Shown here one piece after another: positions 1 to 6,064 of a stretch of DNA of 10,131 bases (within the stretch, counting starts at the first letter, position 1; every line of letters starts with the position of its first letter). The notes beneath the pieces were generated by a model. That model saw only the letters and a program-made list of their open reading frames with translations, searched no databases and was not told where the DNA came from. The position numbers and the translations under genes are program-made. Source of the DNA: Patescibacteria group bacterium (GTDB taxonomy: Bacteria > Patescibacteriota > Minisyncoccia > Minisyncoccales > DG-74-1); the NCBI GenBank assembly GCA_030016465.1, contig JASEJL010000029.1, positions 1-10,131 of the forward strand, given 5' to 3'.

Positions 1-2
1 GA

Positions 3-77
3 ACTTGTGTTCCAGATTCAGGAGTTGCTCCTGGACTAAAAAGCATTAAGTTTCAGTTTGAGGCAGAGGCTTTGTAA
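3..77 (+). CDS. C-terminal end of an unrecognised protein (cut by the window edge)
   Basis: Reading from base 3 gives an open frame of 24 codons (it contains VPDSGVAPGL and ends in FEAEAL) closed by TAA at 75-77. The stop lies inside the first arm of a strong palindrome that looks like a transcription terminator, which is how a gene end would look here. The other two forward frames close earlier (39 and 48). The fragment is too short to assign a family. Its position just before a T4SS operon makes a secretion or surface protein possible, but that is only a guess. Alternative: non-coding sequence that happens to be open. Confidence 0.35.
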   Translation, partial: TCVPDSGVAPGLKSIKFQFEAEAL

Positions 78-102
78 AATGCTTAAGCATTTTACAATTT
101 TT
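72..102 (+). terminator. Intrinsic terminator overlapping the upstream stop codon
   Basis: Positions 72-97 form a perfect 26-bp palindrome centred on GCTTAAGC, followed directly by TTTTT (98-102) and another T-rich stretch. Folded as RNA it gives a long AT-rich stem with a U tract, as expected for rho-independent termination of the gene ending at 77. The palindrome is fully symmetric, so the stem would also form in antisense transcripts. Confidence 0.55.
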
Positions 103-176
103 CATTTTTCAATAGAAAAAGGAAAATTGAGGCTCCAAGAAGAAATAAAAGAAGGAGTCTAATCTTAATTGATGAC

Positions 177-199
177 TGTTTAAGGTGCCACCTTAAACA
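177..199. repeat. Perfect inverted repeat, 11-bp arms with 1-nt centre
   Basis: TGTTTAAGGTG (177-187) and CACCTTAAACA (189-199) are exact reverse complements around a single C. In RNA it would be a stem with a small loop of the type TGCCA. The T run after it is weak, so it could be a terminator-like hairpin, a protein-binding site, or part of the larger structured region downstream. Confidence 0.6.
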
Positions 200-207
200 T
201 TTTAACG

Positions 208-266
208 TTGGCAACACAGAGGCAAAATAGCGCCAGAGCCAGCTAACTGAATGAGTGTGTTGCCAA
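208..266 (+). other. Long-range stem (11 bp) enclosing 37 nt; candidate structured RNA element
   Basis: Arms 208-218 and 256-266 are perfectly complementary over 11 bp including a GC-rich portion, which is notable in such AT-rich DNA. The enclosed segment is locally richer in G and C than the flanks and contains short complementary pieces. It lies on the sense side of the T4SS operon about 150 nt before its first start codon. A regulatory leader or an independent small RNA is inferred; no known family was recognised. Confidence 0.4.
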
Positions 267-415
267 AGAAAAACCTCGTAAAATTAGAGTTAAATAGCGC
301 TTGCGAAGCAGTGCCTGTGGGTCTTGTTGGTATTTTTTTAGTTATACTATTCTAAAAACAGAAGTTGTGATAAAATTGATTATAGTAAACCTAACGGAGT
401 TAAAATTGAATAAAA

Positions 416-832
416 ATGCAATTTACTCTTCCTCAATTTATTGAACATGAAACGAAAATAATTGGATCCTTGACCTTTAAGCAATGTGGTTTTATTGGAG
501 CTGCTGCAGGTGTTTGTTTAATACTCTATTTTTCAATTGGAAAAACAAATTTTTTTCTTTTTGTCATTTTGTCAATATTTATATTTGGTCTCGCGCTAGC
601 CCTGGCTTTTTTGAAAATTGGTGGTAAGGAGTTACCAACGGTTTTAAAAAATTTTTTGCAATTCAATTTAGGCTCCAAAATTTATATTTGGAAAAAGAAT
701 GAGACTCCGATAACCGTTTTTAAAAAAGCAGAAATTAAAAAAGAAGTAAAAGGGAAAGAGCCTTTTTTGAGAATTGGTGAAAAAAGTCAATTAAAAAAAA
801 TTAGAACCGAAATCGAAATAAAAACAAAGTAA
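416..832 (+). CDS. PrgI family membrane protein (VirB3-like T4SS component)
   Basis: A 138-residue protein with the layout of the PrgI family, found in conjugation-type secretion systems of Gram-positive and CPR bacteria. A short N-terminal segment (MQFTLPQFIEHE) is followed by two adjacent membrane segments at about 22-45 and 47-68, then a cytoplasmic tail with FLQFNLGSKIYIWKK and a lysine-rich end. In such systems PrgI-like proteins sit in the inner membrane and partner VirB4. It is the first gene of a tight operon: VirB4-like genes follow after 1 nt. ATG 416 is used because TGA at 407-409 closes the frame just upstream. The best Shine-Dalgarno-like match, CGGAG at 395-399, is rather far away (about 16 nt). 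Confidence 0.82.
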   Translation: MQFTLPQFIEHETKIIGSLTFKQCGFIGAAAGVCLILYFSIGKTNFFLFVILSIFIFGLALALAFLKIGGKELPTVLKNFLQFNLGSKIYIWKKNETPITVFKKAEIKKEVKGKEPFLRIGEKSQLKKIRTEIEIKTK

Positions 833-833
833 G

Positions 834-1475
834 ATGGCTAAACTGACTACTCAGCAATTTTTGGAGATAGAACAAATTAAAGAAGGGGTGATACTTTTGA
901 AAGATAGGTCCTTGAGAGGAGTGATTATGGTTTCTTCTTTGAATTTTGATTTGAAATCGGAAGAGGAACAAAATGCTATTATTTATCAATTTCAGAATTT
1001 TTTAAACTCTCTCGATTTTTCAATTGAAATTGTTGTTCAGTCGCGAAGATTGAATATCACTGGTTATTTAGATAATTTGAGAGAACTGGAAAAAACTCAA
1101 GAAATTGAGTTATTAAAAATCCAAACTGCCGATTACCGAAAATTCATCACCGATTTAATTGGCGGCGGTACAATTATGTCAAAAAACTTTTTTGTTGTTG
1201 TGCCTTTTACCCTAATTGAGATTCCAAGTCTAAGAACTACCAAGAGTCCTCTGACTAAACAGGTAAGTACCGTTTTTAGTGAAGAACGTTTCCAGCAGGC
1301 AAAATTTCAACTTTGGCAGAGAATGGAATTTGTCGCTTTGGGTTTGAGGAGATGCGGGCTTCAGACTGTTTTTCTTAATACTTCTGAATTAATTGAACTT
1401 TTCTGGAGTTTGTACCATCCGGAAGAGGCCGAAGTCGGATATTATCCAGAAATACCACCAGAAATAATCATATGA
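834..1475 (+). CDS. VirB4/TraC N-terminal-domain-like T4SS protein
   Basis: A 213-residue soluble protein without a nucleotide-binding motif, lying between the PrgI gene and the VirB4 ATPase gene. Its content (FLEIEQIKEGVILLKDRSLRGVI near 10-32, FQNFLNSLDFSIEIVVQSR near 53-71, and the GGGTIMSKNFFVVVPF region near 110-125) resembles the N-terminal CagE/TrbE/VirB domain normally fused to the VirB4 ATPase. Such separate proteins are often named conjugal transfer protein TraC in CPR genomes. It probably docks the ATPase on the membrane complex. The start lies 1 nt after the PrgI stop, and the end overlaps the ATPase start by 4 nt (ATGA), so translation is likely coupled. No good Shine-Dalgarno is visible. 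Confidence 0.72.
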   Translation: MAKLTTQQFLEIEQIKEGVILLKDRSLRGVIMVSSLNFDLKSEEEQNAIIYQFQNFLNSLDFSIEIVVQSRRLNITGYLDNLRELEKTQEIELLKIQTADYRKFITDLIGGGTIMSKNFFVVVPFTLIEIPSLRTTKSPLTKQVSTVFSEERFQQAKFQLWQRMEFVALGLRRCGLQTVFLNTSELIELFWSLYHPEEAEVGYYPEIPPEIII

Positions 1476-3268
1476 TTAAATTACCTTTCTTAAAAGCAAA
1501 AAAAAGAGTTTCTGAAGAAATTTTCGAAGCTCCAACAATCGGAGTAAAAGACATTATTGCTCCTTCTTCAATTACTTTGGTTTCTGATCATCTAAAATTG
1601 GGAAACCGCTTTGCTAAATCCTTTTTTATTTTTTCTTATCCCAGATATTTAAGCACTGGCTGGTTTGCGCCGGTTATTAATTTAAATGTACCAATGGACA
1701 TTGGATTACATATCCACTCAATTGATACCGGGAGGATTTTAAAAGATTTAAGAAAAAAAATAACTGAGGTTGAGGCAGAACTTATTGAAAGAAAAGAAAA
1801 GGGGCTAATTAGAGACCCGAGTTTAGAAACTGCCTACCAAGATCTAGAAACGTTGAGAGATAAATTAATAACTGCCCAAGAAAAAATGTTCAAACTCGGT
1901 GTTTATCTAACTGTTTACGCCAATACGGAAAAAGAATTACGAGAAATAGAAATAACTCTAAGGTCAATTTTAGAAGCCAGATTAATTTATATTAAACCCG
2001 CCTTATATCAACAGAAAGAAGGATTTAATTCTTGCCTGCCTTATGGCTTGGACCAAATTCAGGTCCACACTTCCATGAACACCGAACCCCTTTCCTCAAC
2101 CTTCCCTTTTATCTCTTTTGATTTGAGTTCTAATGAAGGAATTTTATACGGCATAAACAAACATAATAATTCTTTAATACTTTTTGACAGGTTCAGTTTG
2201 GAGAATTCAAACTTTGTGATTTTTGCAAAAAGCGGTTCCGGAAAATCATACACGGTTAAACTTGAAGTACTCCGCCAGTTAATGCAGGGGGTTGAGACGA
2301 TTATTTTAGACCCGGAGAACGAATATCGAACTTTGACTGAGGCGACCGGTGGCTCTTTTATTAATATCTCTCTAGCTTCACCACATCATATTAACCCTTT
2401 TGACCTTCCGACAACCCTGAGAGAAGATGAAAAACCGGAAGATGTTTTGAGGTCAAATATTCTCAATTTGGTTGGCTTAATGCGACTTATGTTGGGAGGC
2501 CTAACTCCGGAAGAAGACGGCATTATGGACAAGGCTTTAACTGAAACTTATGCTGCCAAAGATATTACTCCCGAAACTGATCCTTTAACCTGGTCAGAGA
2601 AAATTCCTTTAATGGAGGACTTGGAACAGGTGTTGGAAGGAATGGAAGGAACCGAAAGTTTAGTCAGAAGAATCAGAAAATTCACCAAGGGAACCTTTGC
2701 CCCGTTTTTCAATCAGCCGACTAATGTCTCAATGGAAAAACCCTTGGTTGTCTTTGGTATTAGAGATATAGAGGATGAATTAAGGCCAATTGCTATGTTT
2801 ATCGTTATGAGGTATATCTGGAACAAAGTCCGCTCGGAATTGAAAAAGCGGATTTTAGTGGTTGACGAGGCCTGGTGGATAATGAAAACCGAAGATGGCG
2901 CTTCCTTTTTATTTGGTCTCTGCAAACGAGCTAGAAAATATTGGCTGGGAGTGACCACCATTACCCAGGATGTCGGCGATTTTATGAAATCGGACTACGG
3001 AAAACCGATTATTACCAATTCTTCTCTCCAGCTTTTATTGAAACAATCGCCAGCCACTATTGATGTTGTTCAAAAAACTTTCAATTTGACCGATGAGGAA
3101 AAATATCTTTTATTGGAAGCTGAAGTGGGAGAAGGAATCTTTATTGCCGGCCAAAAGCGTGTGTCAATAAAAGTAGTGGCTTCTTATATTGAAGATCAAA
3201 TTGTCACCACTTCTCCAGAAGAGATTCTAAAAATAAAAAAGGCTAAACAGGAATTAGCCGGGAAATAA
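1472..3268 (+). CDS. virB4: VirB4-family T4SS ATPase
   Basis: A 598-residue cytoplasmic motor ATPase of a type IV secretion system. The Walker A motif is AKSGSGKS (residues 252-259), followed by the VirB4-typical IILDPENEY strand near 275-283. Walker B is ILVVDEAWW (about 461-469), and a TTITQDVGDF segment near 493-502 fits the Q-containing motif of this ATPase class. The first 240 residues include a charged helical stretch (about 85-145) that looks like a coiled coil. No membrane segment is obvious. The usual VirB4 N-terminal domain is instead encoded by the preceding gene, which overlaps by ATGA. Family members energise pilus assembly and substrate transfer. No VirD4 coupling protein or relaxase is visible in the window, so conjugation cannot be inferred from this locus alone. 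Confidence 0.92.
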   Translation: MIKLPFLKAKKRVSEEIFEAPTIGVKDIIAPSSITLVSDHLKLGNRFAKSFFIFSYPRYLSTGWFAPVINLNVPMDIGLHIHSIDTGRILKDLRKKITEVEAELIERKEKGLIRDPSLETAYQDLETLRDKLITAQEKMFKLGVYLTVYANTEKELREIEITLRSILEARLIYIKPALYQQKEGFNSCLPYGLDQIQVHTSMNTEPLSSTFPFISFDLSSNEGILYGINKHNNSLILFDRFSLENSNFVIFAKSGSGKSYTVKLEVLRQLMQGVETIILDPENEYRTLTEATGGSFINISLASPHHINPFDLPTTLREDEKPEDVLRSNILNLVGLMRLMLGGLTPEEDGIMDKALTETYAAKDITPETDPLTWSEKIPLMEDLEQVLEGMEGTESLVRRIRKFTKGTFAPFFNQPTNVSMEKPLVVFGIRDIEDELRPIAMFIVMRYIWNKVRSELKKRILVVDEAWWIMKTEDGASFLFGLCKRARKYWLGVTTITQDVGDFMKSDYGKPIITNSSLQLLLKQSPATIDVVQKTFNLTDEEKYLLLEAEVGEGIFIAGQKRVSIKVVASYIEDQIVTTSPEEILKIKKAKQELAGK

Positions 3269-3273
3269 AAATT

Positions 3274-3687
3274 ATGGCAGTACCAATAGGAGCAGCAGCA
3301 GGGGCAACAGCAGGAGTAGCAGCAAGAATAGCAGCAAGAGTAGCAGCAAGAGCAGCAGCAAGAGCAGCAGCAGGGGCGGCAGCAAGAGCAGCAGCAGGGG
3401 TGCTGAAAAAAGGCGGTTGGTTTGAAAGAGTCCCTCGAGACATTCTTTTTTCACCTGGAGGGATGGTTTTAACTTTGCTTGCTCTAATAATTGAAGGAAT
3501 GGACTGGCTTCCTATTCCTCCGGTTTTAGACCAAATTCTGGAAATACCCCTCGAGATTAACTTTTATATACTTTTCATTCAAATCGTCAAACCCTCCATC
3601 AAATCATTGATAATCCCTTTTGGTCTTGAGCGCATTGCGGGTCTTAGTGATATCTTGCCCACTTTGCTTTTAAAGATGTTTCTCTAA
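3274..3687 (+). CDS. Membrane protein with N-terminal Ala-rich tetrapeptide repeat
   Basis: A 137-residue protein of unknown family, last in the T4SS operon, 5 nt after the VirB4 stop. Residues 7-42 are nine four-residue units of the form x-A-A-R/G. Arg recurs at four-residue spacing and would line one face of a helix. The rest is hydrophobic, with likely membrane segments near 60-78 and 92-112. GGGA at 3260-3263 is a plausible ribosome site about 10 nt before ATG. The coding strand is chosen because it gives operon continuity and a sensible membrane protein after the repeat; antisense frames here are poly-Leu or poly-Ala low complexity. A role as a small membrane partner of VirB4 is inferred from position only. 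Confidence 0.65.
   Translation: MAVPIGAAAGATAGVAARIAARVAARAAARAAAGAAARAAAGVLKKGGWFERVPRDILFSPGGMVLTLLALIIEGMDWLPIPPVLDQILEIPLEINFYILFIQIVKPSIKSLIIPFGLERIAGLSDILPTLLLKMFL
3292..3399 (+). repeat. 12-bp tandem repeat, nine units, inside the Ala-rich gene
   Basis: Nine in-frame 12-nt units of the type GCAGCAGCAAGA or GCAGCAGCAGGG follow one another without a break, with first codons varying among GCA, GCG, GTA and ATA. The DNA identity between units, including near-exclusive GCA for Ala, points to copy-number expansion by slippage rather than selection on protein sequence alone. Each gain or loss keeps the frame, so length polymorphism between strains would be tolerated. Confidence 0.85.
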
Positions 3688-3689
3688 AA

Positions 3690-4151
3690 TTAGAAATAAG
3701 GTCTAACCACGACTCTTCTTTCTGGTCCCTGGCCCAGGCTTTCGGTAGTGACATCGGAGCGATCGGCTAATTCCAGGTGGATAATTCTTCTTTCATAGGC
3801 CGGCATTGGAGGTAAGTTTTTTTCTTTTTTTGTTAAGGCAACTTCATCAGCCACCGAGTGGGCCAGTTCTTTTAGATACTCTAACTTTTTCTTTTTGTAG
3901 CCATTAATATCTAAGTCAATAAAAAAGGGTTCAGTAATTTTTCTTTTCAAAATTGCCTTTAAAAGGTGTTGAATTTCAGCCAGGGTTTGACCTCTTTCGC
4001 CAATTAAAATTTGGGGCTCTTCAGTTTTTAGATTAATTGGCAAGGTTAAATCTTTTTGGGGCAAAAATTCTATTTTTACCTCAAAAGTGATTTTTTGAAA
4101 AAACTCATCAATAGTTTTTTTAATTTCTTCAAGATTACTTTGACTGAGCAT
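3690..4151 (-). CDS. jag: Jag/KhpB-type RNA-binding protein (KH-R3H)
   Basis: A 153-residue cytoplasmic RNA-binding protein. A KH domain centres on ILIGERGQTLAEIQHLL (about 48-64, with GERG as the GxxG loop). A C-terminal R3H domain carries RRIIH (R121-x3-H125) and the family ending SLGQGPERRVVVRP. The N-terminal Jag domain found in longer homologues is missing; about 40 residues precede the KH core. It follows yidC with a 17-nt overlap, the classical yidC-jag arrangement. GGAG about 10 nt before ATG is a good ribosome site, lying within yidC. KhpB proteins bind many small RNAs and affect cell division in Gram-positive bacteria. The stop lies 2 nt from the stop of the convergent T4SS operon. 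Confidence 0.92.
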   Translation of the reverse strand: MLSQSNLEEIKKTIDEFFQKITFEVKIEFLPQKDLTLPINLKTEEPQILIGERGQTLAEIQHLLKAILKRKITEPFFIDLDINGYKKKKLEYLKELAHSVADEVALTKKEKNLPPMPAYERRIIHLELADRSDVTTESLGQGPERRVVVRPYF

Positions 4152-4953
4152 AAACAGCTTGCTCCGTAGGCCCCGCCTTTTCCGGAAAAAGAGGGGAGTC
4201 CTTCGAAGGTTTTTTAAAAATAATATATTGCTGGCCTATGGAAAATAAAAAGGTGATTATCAAGTAAAGACCGATGGCAGCTGGCAGTCTCGTCAAAATA
4301 AAGACCGTAAAAACCGGAAAGAAATAAAGCATTTGTTTTTGCATCAAGTTTGAGAATTGAGCTATTTGATCTTGTTTTTTTGGAACTTGCCCTCCACCAA
4401 TTTTTTGGTGGGGAGTACTCATCTTGTTCTGGAAAAATTGGCAGATGCCGGCCAAAACCGCCAAAATCAAACTGGGTTGGGTTAAGTTTATTAAACCCAA
4501 TAATGTTGGTTCTTCCTGGAGGTTGGGAGGAGAAACAAAAGGATAAAGAATAGTTAATTTGGCAGAATCCAAACCATCTTTAAAAGTCATGAATACCAAA
4601 AAGAGAGCAATTAAAATAGTTAAAATTGGCAGATGAATCAAAAGGGGTAAAAAACTGCTAAAAGGATTAATTTTTTCTTTTTTGTAAAGTTTAATCATTT
4701 CCCTGGCTTGTCTCTCACGGTCGGTTTTATATTTCTGTTGAATTTCCTTAATCTTGGGTTGGATTTCAGTCAAGACTTTATGGGTTTTTATTGATTGAGC
4801 CATTAAAGGATAAAGAATTAACCTAATTAAGCAGGTTAAAACAATCACCGCAATTCCAAAATCCTGACCTGGTAAATATTGATACAACAAAATCAAGGCG
4901 TTAAATAAGGGCTGATATAAAAGTAGATTGAAGGCATTAATTATTATTTCCAT
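4135..4953 (-). CDS. yidC: Membrane protein insertase YidC/Oxa1 family
   Basis: A 272-residue inner-membrane insertase of the short Gram-positive-like type, without the large periplasmic domain. The core begins with an N-terminal hydrophobic segment and a second membrane segment carrying the conserved groove arginine in CLIRLILYPL (R44). A charged cytoplasmic hairpin (KIKEIQQKYKTDRERQAREM) follows, then membrane segments near 100-120, 160-180 and 208-240, and a basic tail. I chose ATG 4953 over a TTG at 4977 because it gives the usual start close to the first hydrophobic helix. It also makes a 17-nt overlap with rnpA, equal to the yidC-jag overlap. No clear Shine-Dalgarno is visible. The protein helps insert membrane proteins, plausibly including the T4SS subunits here. 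Confidence 0.93.
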   Translation of the reverse strand: MEIIINAFNLLLYQPLFNALILLYQYLPGQDFGIAVIVLTCLIRLILYPLMAQSIKTHKVLTEIQPKIKEIQQKYKTDRERQAREMIKLYKKEKINPFSSFLPLLIHLPILTILIALFLVFMTFKDGLDSAKLTILYPFVSPPNLQEEPTLLGLINLTQPSLILAVLAGICQFFQNKMSTPHQKIGGGQVPKKQDQIAQFSNLMQKQMLYFFPVFTVFILTRLPAAIGLYLIITFLFSIGQQYIIFKKPSKDSPLFPEKAGPTEQAVYAQSK

Positions 4954-5293
4954 GGTTATATATCTTCGCTTTGGCAAAAAGTTTGTTTATGGTTTCTTCA
5001 ACTTCCCAGAAATCTTTTTCTTCTAATCCAGGAACGGCCACCAATACTATATCCATCCCTGAACGGGTGGTGGGTGGGTGTCGTCTAACCAGTTCTCGTA
5101 ATCTTCTTCTGATTTTGTTGCGCACGGTTGCTTTTTTTGAAACTTTCTGGGAGACAATAAAAGCAAACCTTGAATCTTTCAAATCATTTTTGATTGTTTT
5201 TAAAATTAAAAAATCCTCTTTAAATCCCTTCCCATTTTTAAAAACCCTTTCAATGTCTTTTTTCTTTTTCAACCTATTTACTTTAGGTAACAT
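4937..5293 (-). CDS. rnpA: Ribonuclease P protein component
   Basis: A 118-residue basic protein that assists RNase P RNA in removing tRNA 5' leaders. It begins LPKVNRLKKKKDIERVF and carries the signature VRNKIRRRLRE (about 57-67), the RNR motif of the family, followed by the DIVLVAVPG strand. Length is normal. The ATG lies one base after the rpmH stop, and the end overlaps yidC, giving the near-universal rpmH-rnpA-yidC-jag order. The RNase P RNA gene was not found in this window. Confidence 0.95.
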   Translation of the reverse strand: MLPKVNRLKKKKDIERVFKNGKGFKEDFLILKTIKNDLKDSRFAFIVSQKVSKKATVRNKIRRRLRELVRRHPPTTRSGMDIVLVAVPGLEEKDFWEVEETINKLFAKAKIYNHGNNN

Positions 5294-5294
5294 T

Positions 5295-5429
5295 TTAAAC
5301 TGTTAATCTCCATCTTCCTTTTTTTCTTCTTCTGGCCAAAATTTTTCTCCCTCCTTTAGTCCTTTGTCTCTTTTTAAAACCATGAGTTCTCTTCCTTTTC
5401 TTTTTTTTTGGTCTATAAGTGATACTCAT
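5295..5429 (-). CDS. rpmH: 50S ribosomal protein L34
   Basis: A 44-codon gene reading from ATG (5429-5427) to TAA (5297-5295). The product starts MSITYRPKKKKRKRTHGF, continues with the L34 core KKRQRTKGGRKILARRR and ends KKGRWRLTV, a full-length and typical L34. Second residues differ from the usual MKRTYQP start. It heads the rpmH-rnpA-yidC-jag operon, one base before rnpA. GTGGAAA about 4-10 nt before ATG is a weak ribosome site. A -10-like TATAGT on the minus strand (5442-5437) lies only 7 nt before ATG, so transcription might begin almost at the start codon, but no -35 match is seen. Confidence 0.96.
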   Translation of the reverse strand: MSITYRPKKKKRKRTHGFKKRQRTKGGRKILARRRKKGRWRLTV

Positions 5430-5989
5430 ATTTTCCACTATAGTTACTAATTTAACGGACATTTATTCCATTAAAAGTTTTTATGTTTTTTAGCGACCAT
5501 AGACTGCTGGGCTAATCCAAGATTCAAGATATTCAAAAATACTTTGTAATCAGTATTCAAACTGTAGCCACATTTCTACACTTAAATATCTCACAATTTC
5601 TGTTTTGTTTGTAAAAAATTCTACACTTACTACAAGTTTGGGAACTTCGGGCTGGGTTGACTAATAATTAAACCTGAATGCTAATTACTTTAATAATCAG
5701 TTTTATTCTTTGTTTTTTGTTTTCCCTATGTCCTCATTTTAGCACCTAACTCTTATCTTAGCAAAGTGTTCAAATTTCGAGGGTCTATCCAGACATCATT
5801 TAATGATAATAGCAGATTTAATAGAAAAGTCAAAAAATCCAATGTATTTTAATGCTTGATAAAAGAAAGAGCTTTAGCATAAACACAAAATTAAACTAAT
5901 CGAAATTTATCACTGGAATCTTTATTTAAACAAAAATCTTAACAACAAGTTAAAAGATAAATTTAAAGAGATAATTTTAATGTTTAATG
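5430..5989. other. 560-bp AT-rich gene-free region upstream of rpmH
   Basis: No convincing gene on either strand. It contains a direct repeat TTCTACACTTA (5574-5584 and 5619-5629), several AT-rich stretches, small inverted repeats (GTCT-ATCC-AGAC near 5783-5793 and ATCATT-T-AATGAT near 5796-5808), and a promoter-like TTGACT (5657-5662) 17 nt before GCTAAT (5680-5685) on the plus strand. Because dnaA/oriC adjoins rpmH in many bacteria, this is a candidate replication origin. However, no perfect TTATNCACA box is present and dnaA is not in the window. The part 5803-5988 may be gene debris: one frame gives MIIADLIEKSKNPMYFNA, then stops, then a long open run. Confidence 0.4.
5574..5629. repeat. 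Pair of 11-bp direct repeats TTCTACACTTA, 45 bp apart
   Basis: Exact copies start at 5574 and 5619. TTCTACACT differs from the DnaA-box consensus TTATNCACA at two positions, so these could be divergent DnaA boxes or sites for another regulator. Two copies in AT-rich DNA is suggestive rather than strong. Confidence 0.4.
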
Positions 5990-6063
5990 TCGGGGATGCC
6001 AGGCTCGAACTGGCACTCTCCTGTCCCCGAGACAGGCGCGTTAACCAATTACGCTAATCCCCG
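5990..6063 (-). tRNA. tRNA-Pro (anticodon CGG)
   Basis: A complete cloverleaf of 74 nt. The acceptor stem is CGGGGAT with ATCCCCG and discriminator A. The D stem is GCGT/ACGC with a GG-containing loop, the anticodon stem is CCTGT/ACAGG with loop CTCGGGG (anticodon CGG followed by G37), and the T stem is GCCAG/CTGGC with TTCGAGC. C1-G72 fits bacterial tRNA-Pro. The 3' CCA is not encoded (CAT follows), so the product depends on the CCA-adding enzyme encoded immediately upstream, whose stop codon is separated by only one base. Confidence 0.95.
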
Positions 6064-6064
6064 A

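Larger units (their letters stand above)
103..415. other. 313-bp gene-free stretch with nested inverted repeats before the T4SS operon
   Basis: I see no convincing gene. Two strong inverted repeats stand out. Positions 177-199 form an 11-bp arm / 1-nt centre / 11-bp arm palindrome. Positions 208-218 (TTGGCAACACA) pair perfectly with 256-266 (TGTGTTGCCAA), enclosing a 37-nt interior that could itself form a GGC/GCC hairpin (221-223 with 231-234). GAGG in that interior (219-222) could pair with CCTC at 274-277, a possible pseudoknot. A small GCTT-GCG-AAGC hairpin lies near 299-309, and a T run at 332-339 follows. This suggests a structured leader or small RNA, but it matches no class I can name (tmRNA, RNase P RNA, SRP RNA, T-box and common riboswitches were considered). 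A weak -10-like TATACT sits at 343-348. Confidence 0.4.

Noticed and set aside
208..266. Integron attC-like site
   Set aside because: The arms do not contain the GTTRRRY / RYYYAAC core pairs, and no integrase or cassette is nearby.
177..340. tmRNA, RNase P RNA, SRP RNA, T-box or a common riboswitch
   Set aside because: Signature motifs of each class were looked for and are absent; left as unclassified structure.
3243..3454. Minus-strand frames of poly-Ala and poly-Leu opposite the Ala-rich repeat
   Set aside because: They exist only because the 12-bp repeat is open in several frames; the plus-strand frame has operon context and a sensible C-terminal half.
4971..5306. Plus-strand 111-codon frame opposite rnpA
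   Set aside because: Shadow of rnpA and the end of rpmH, which both match conserved families.
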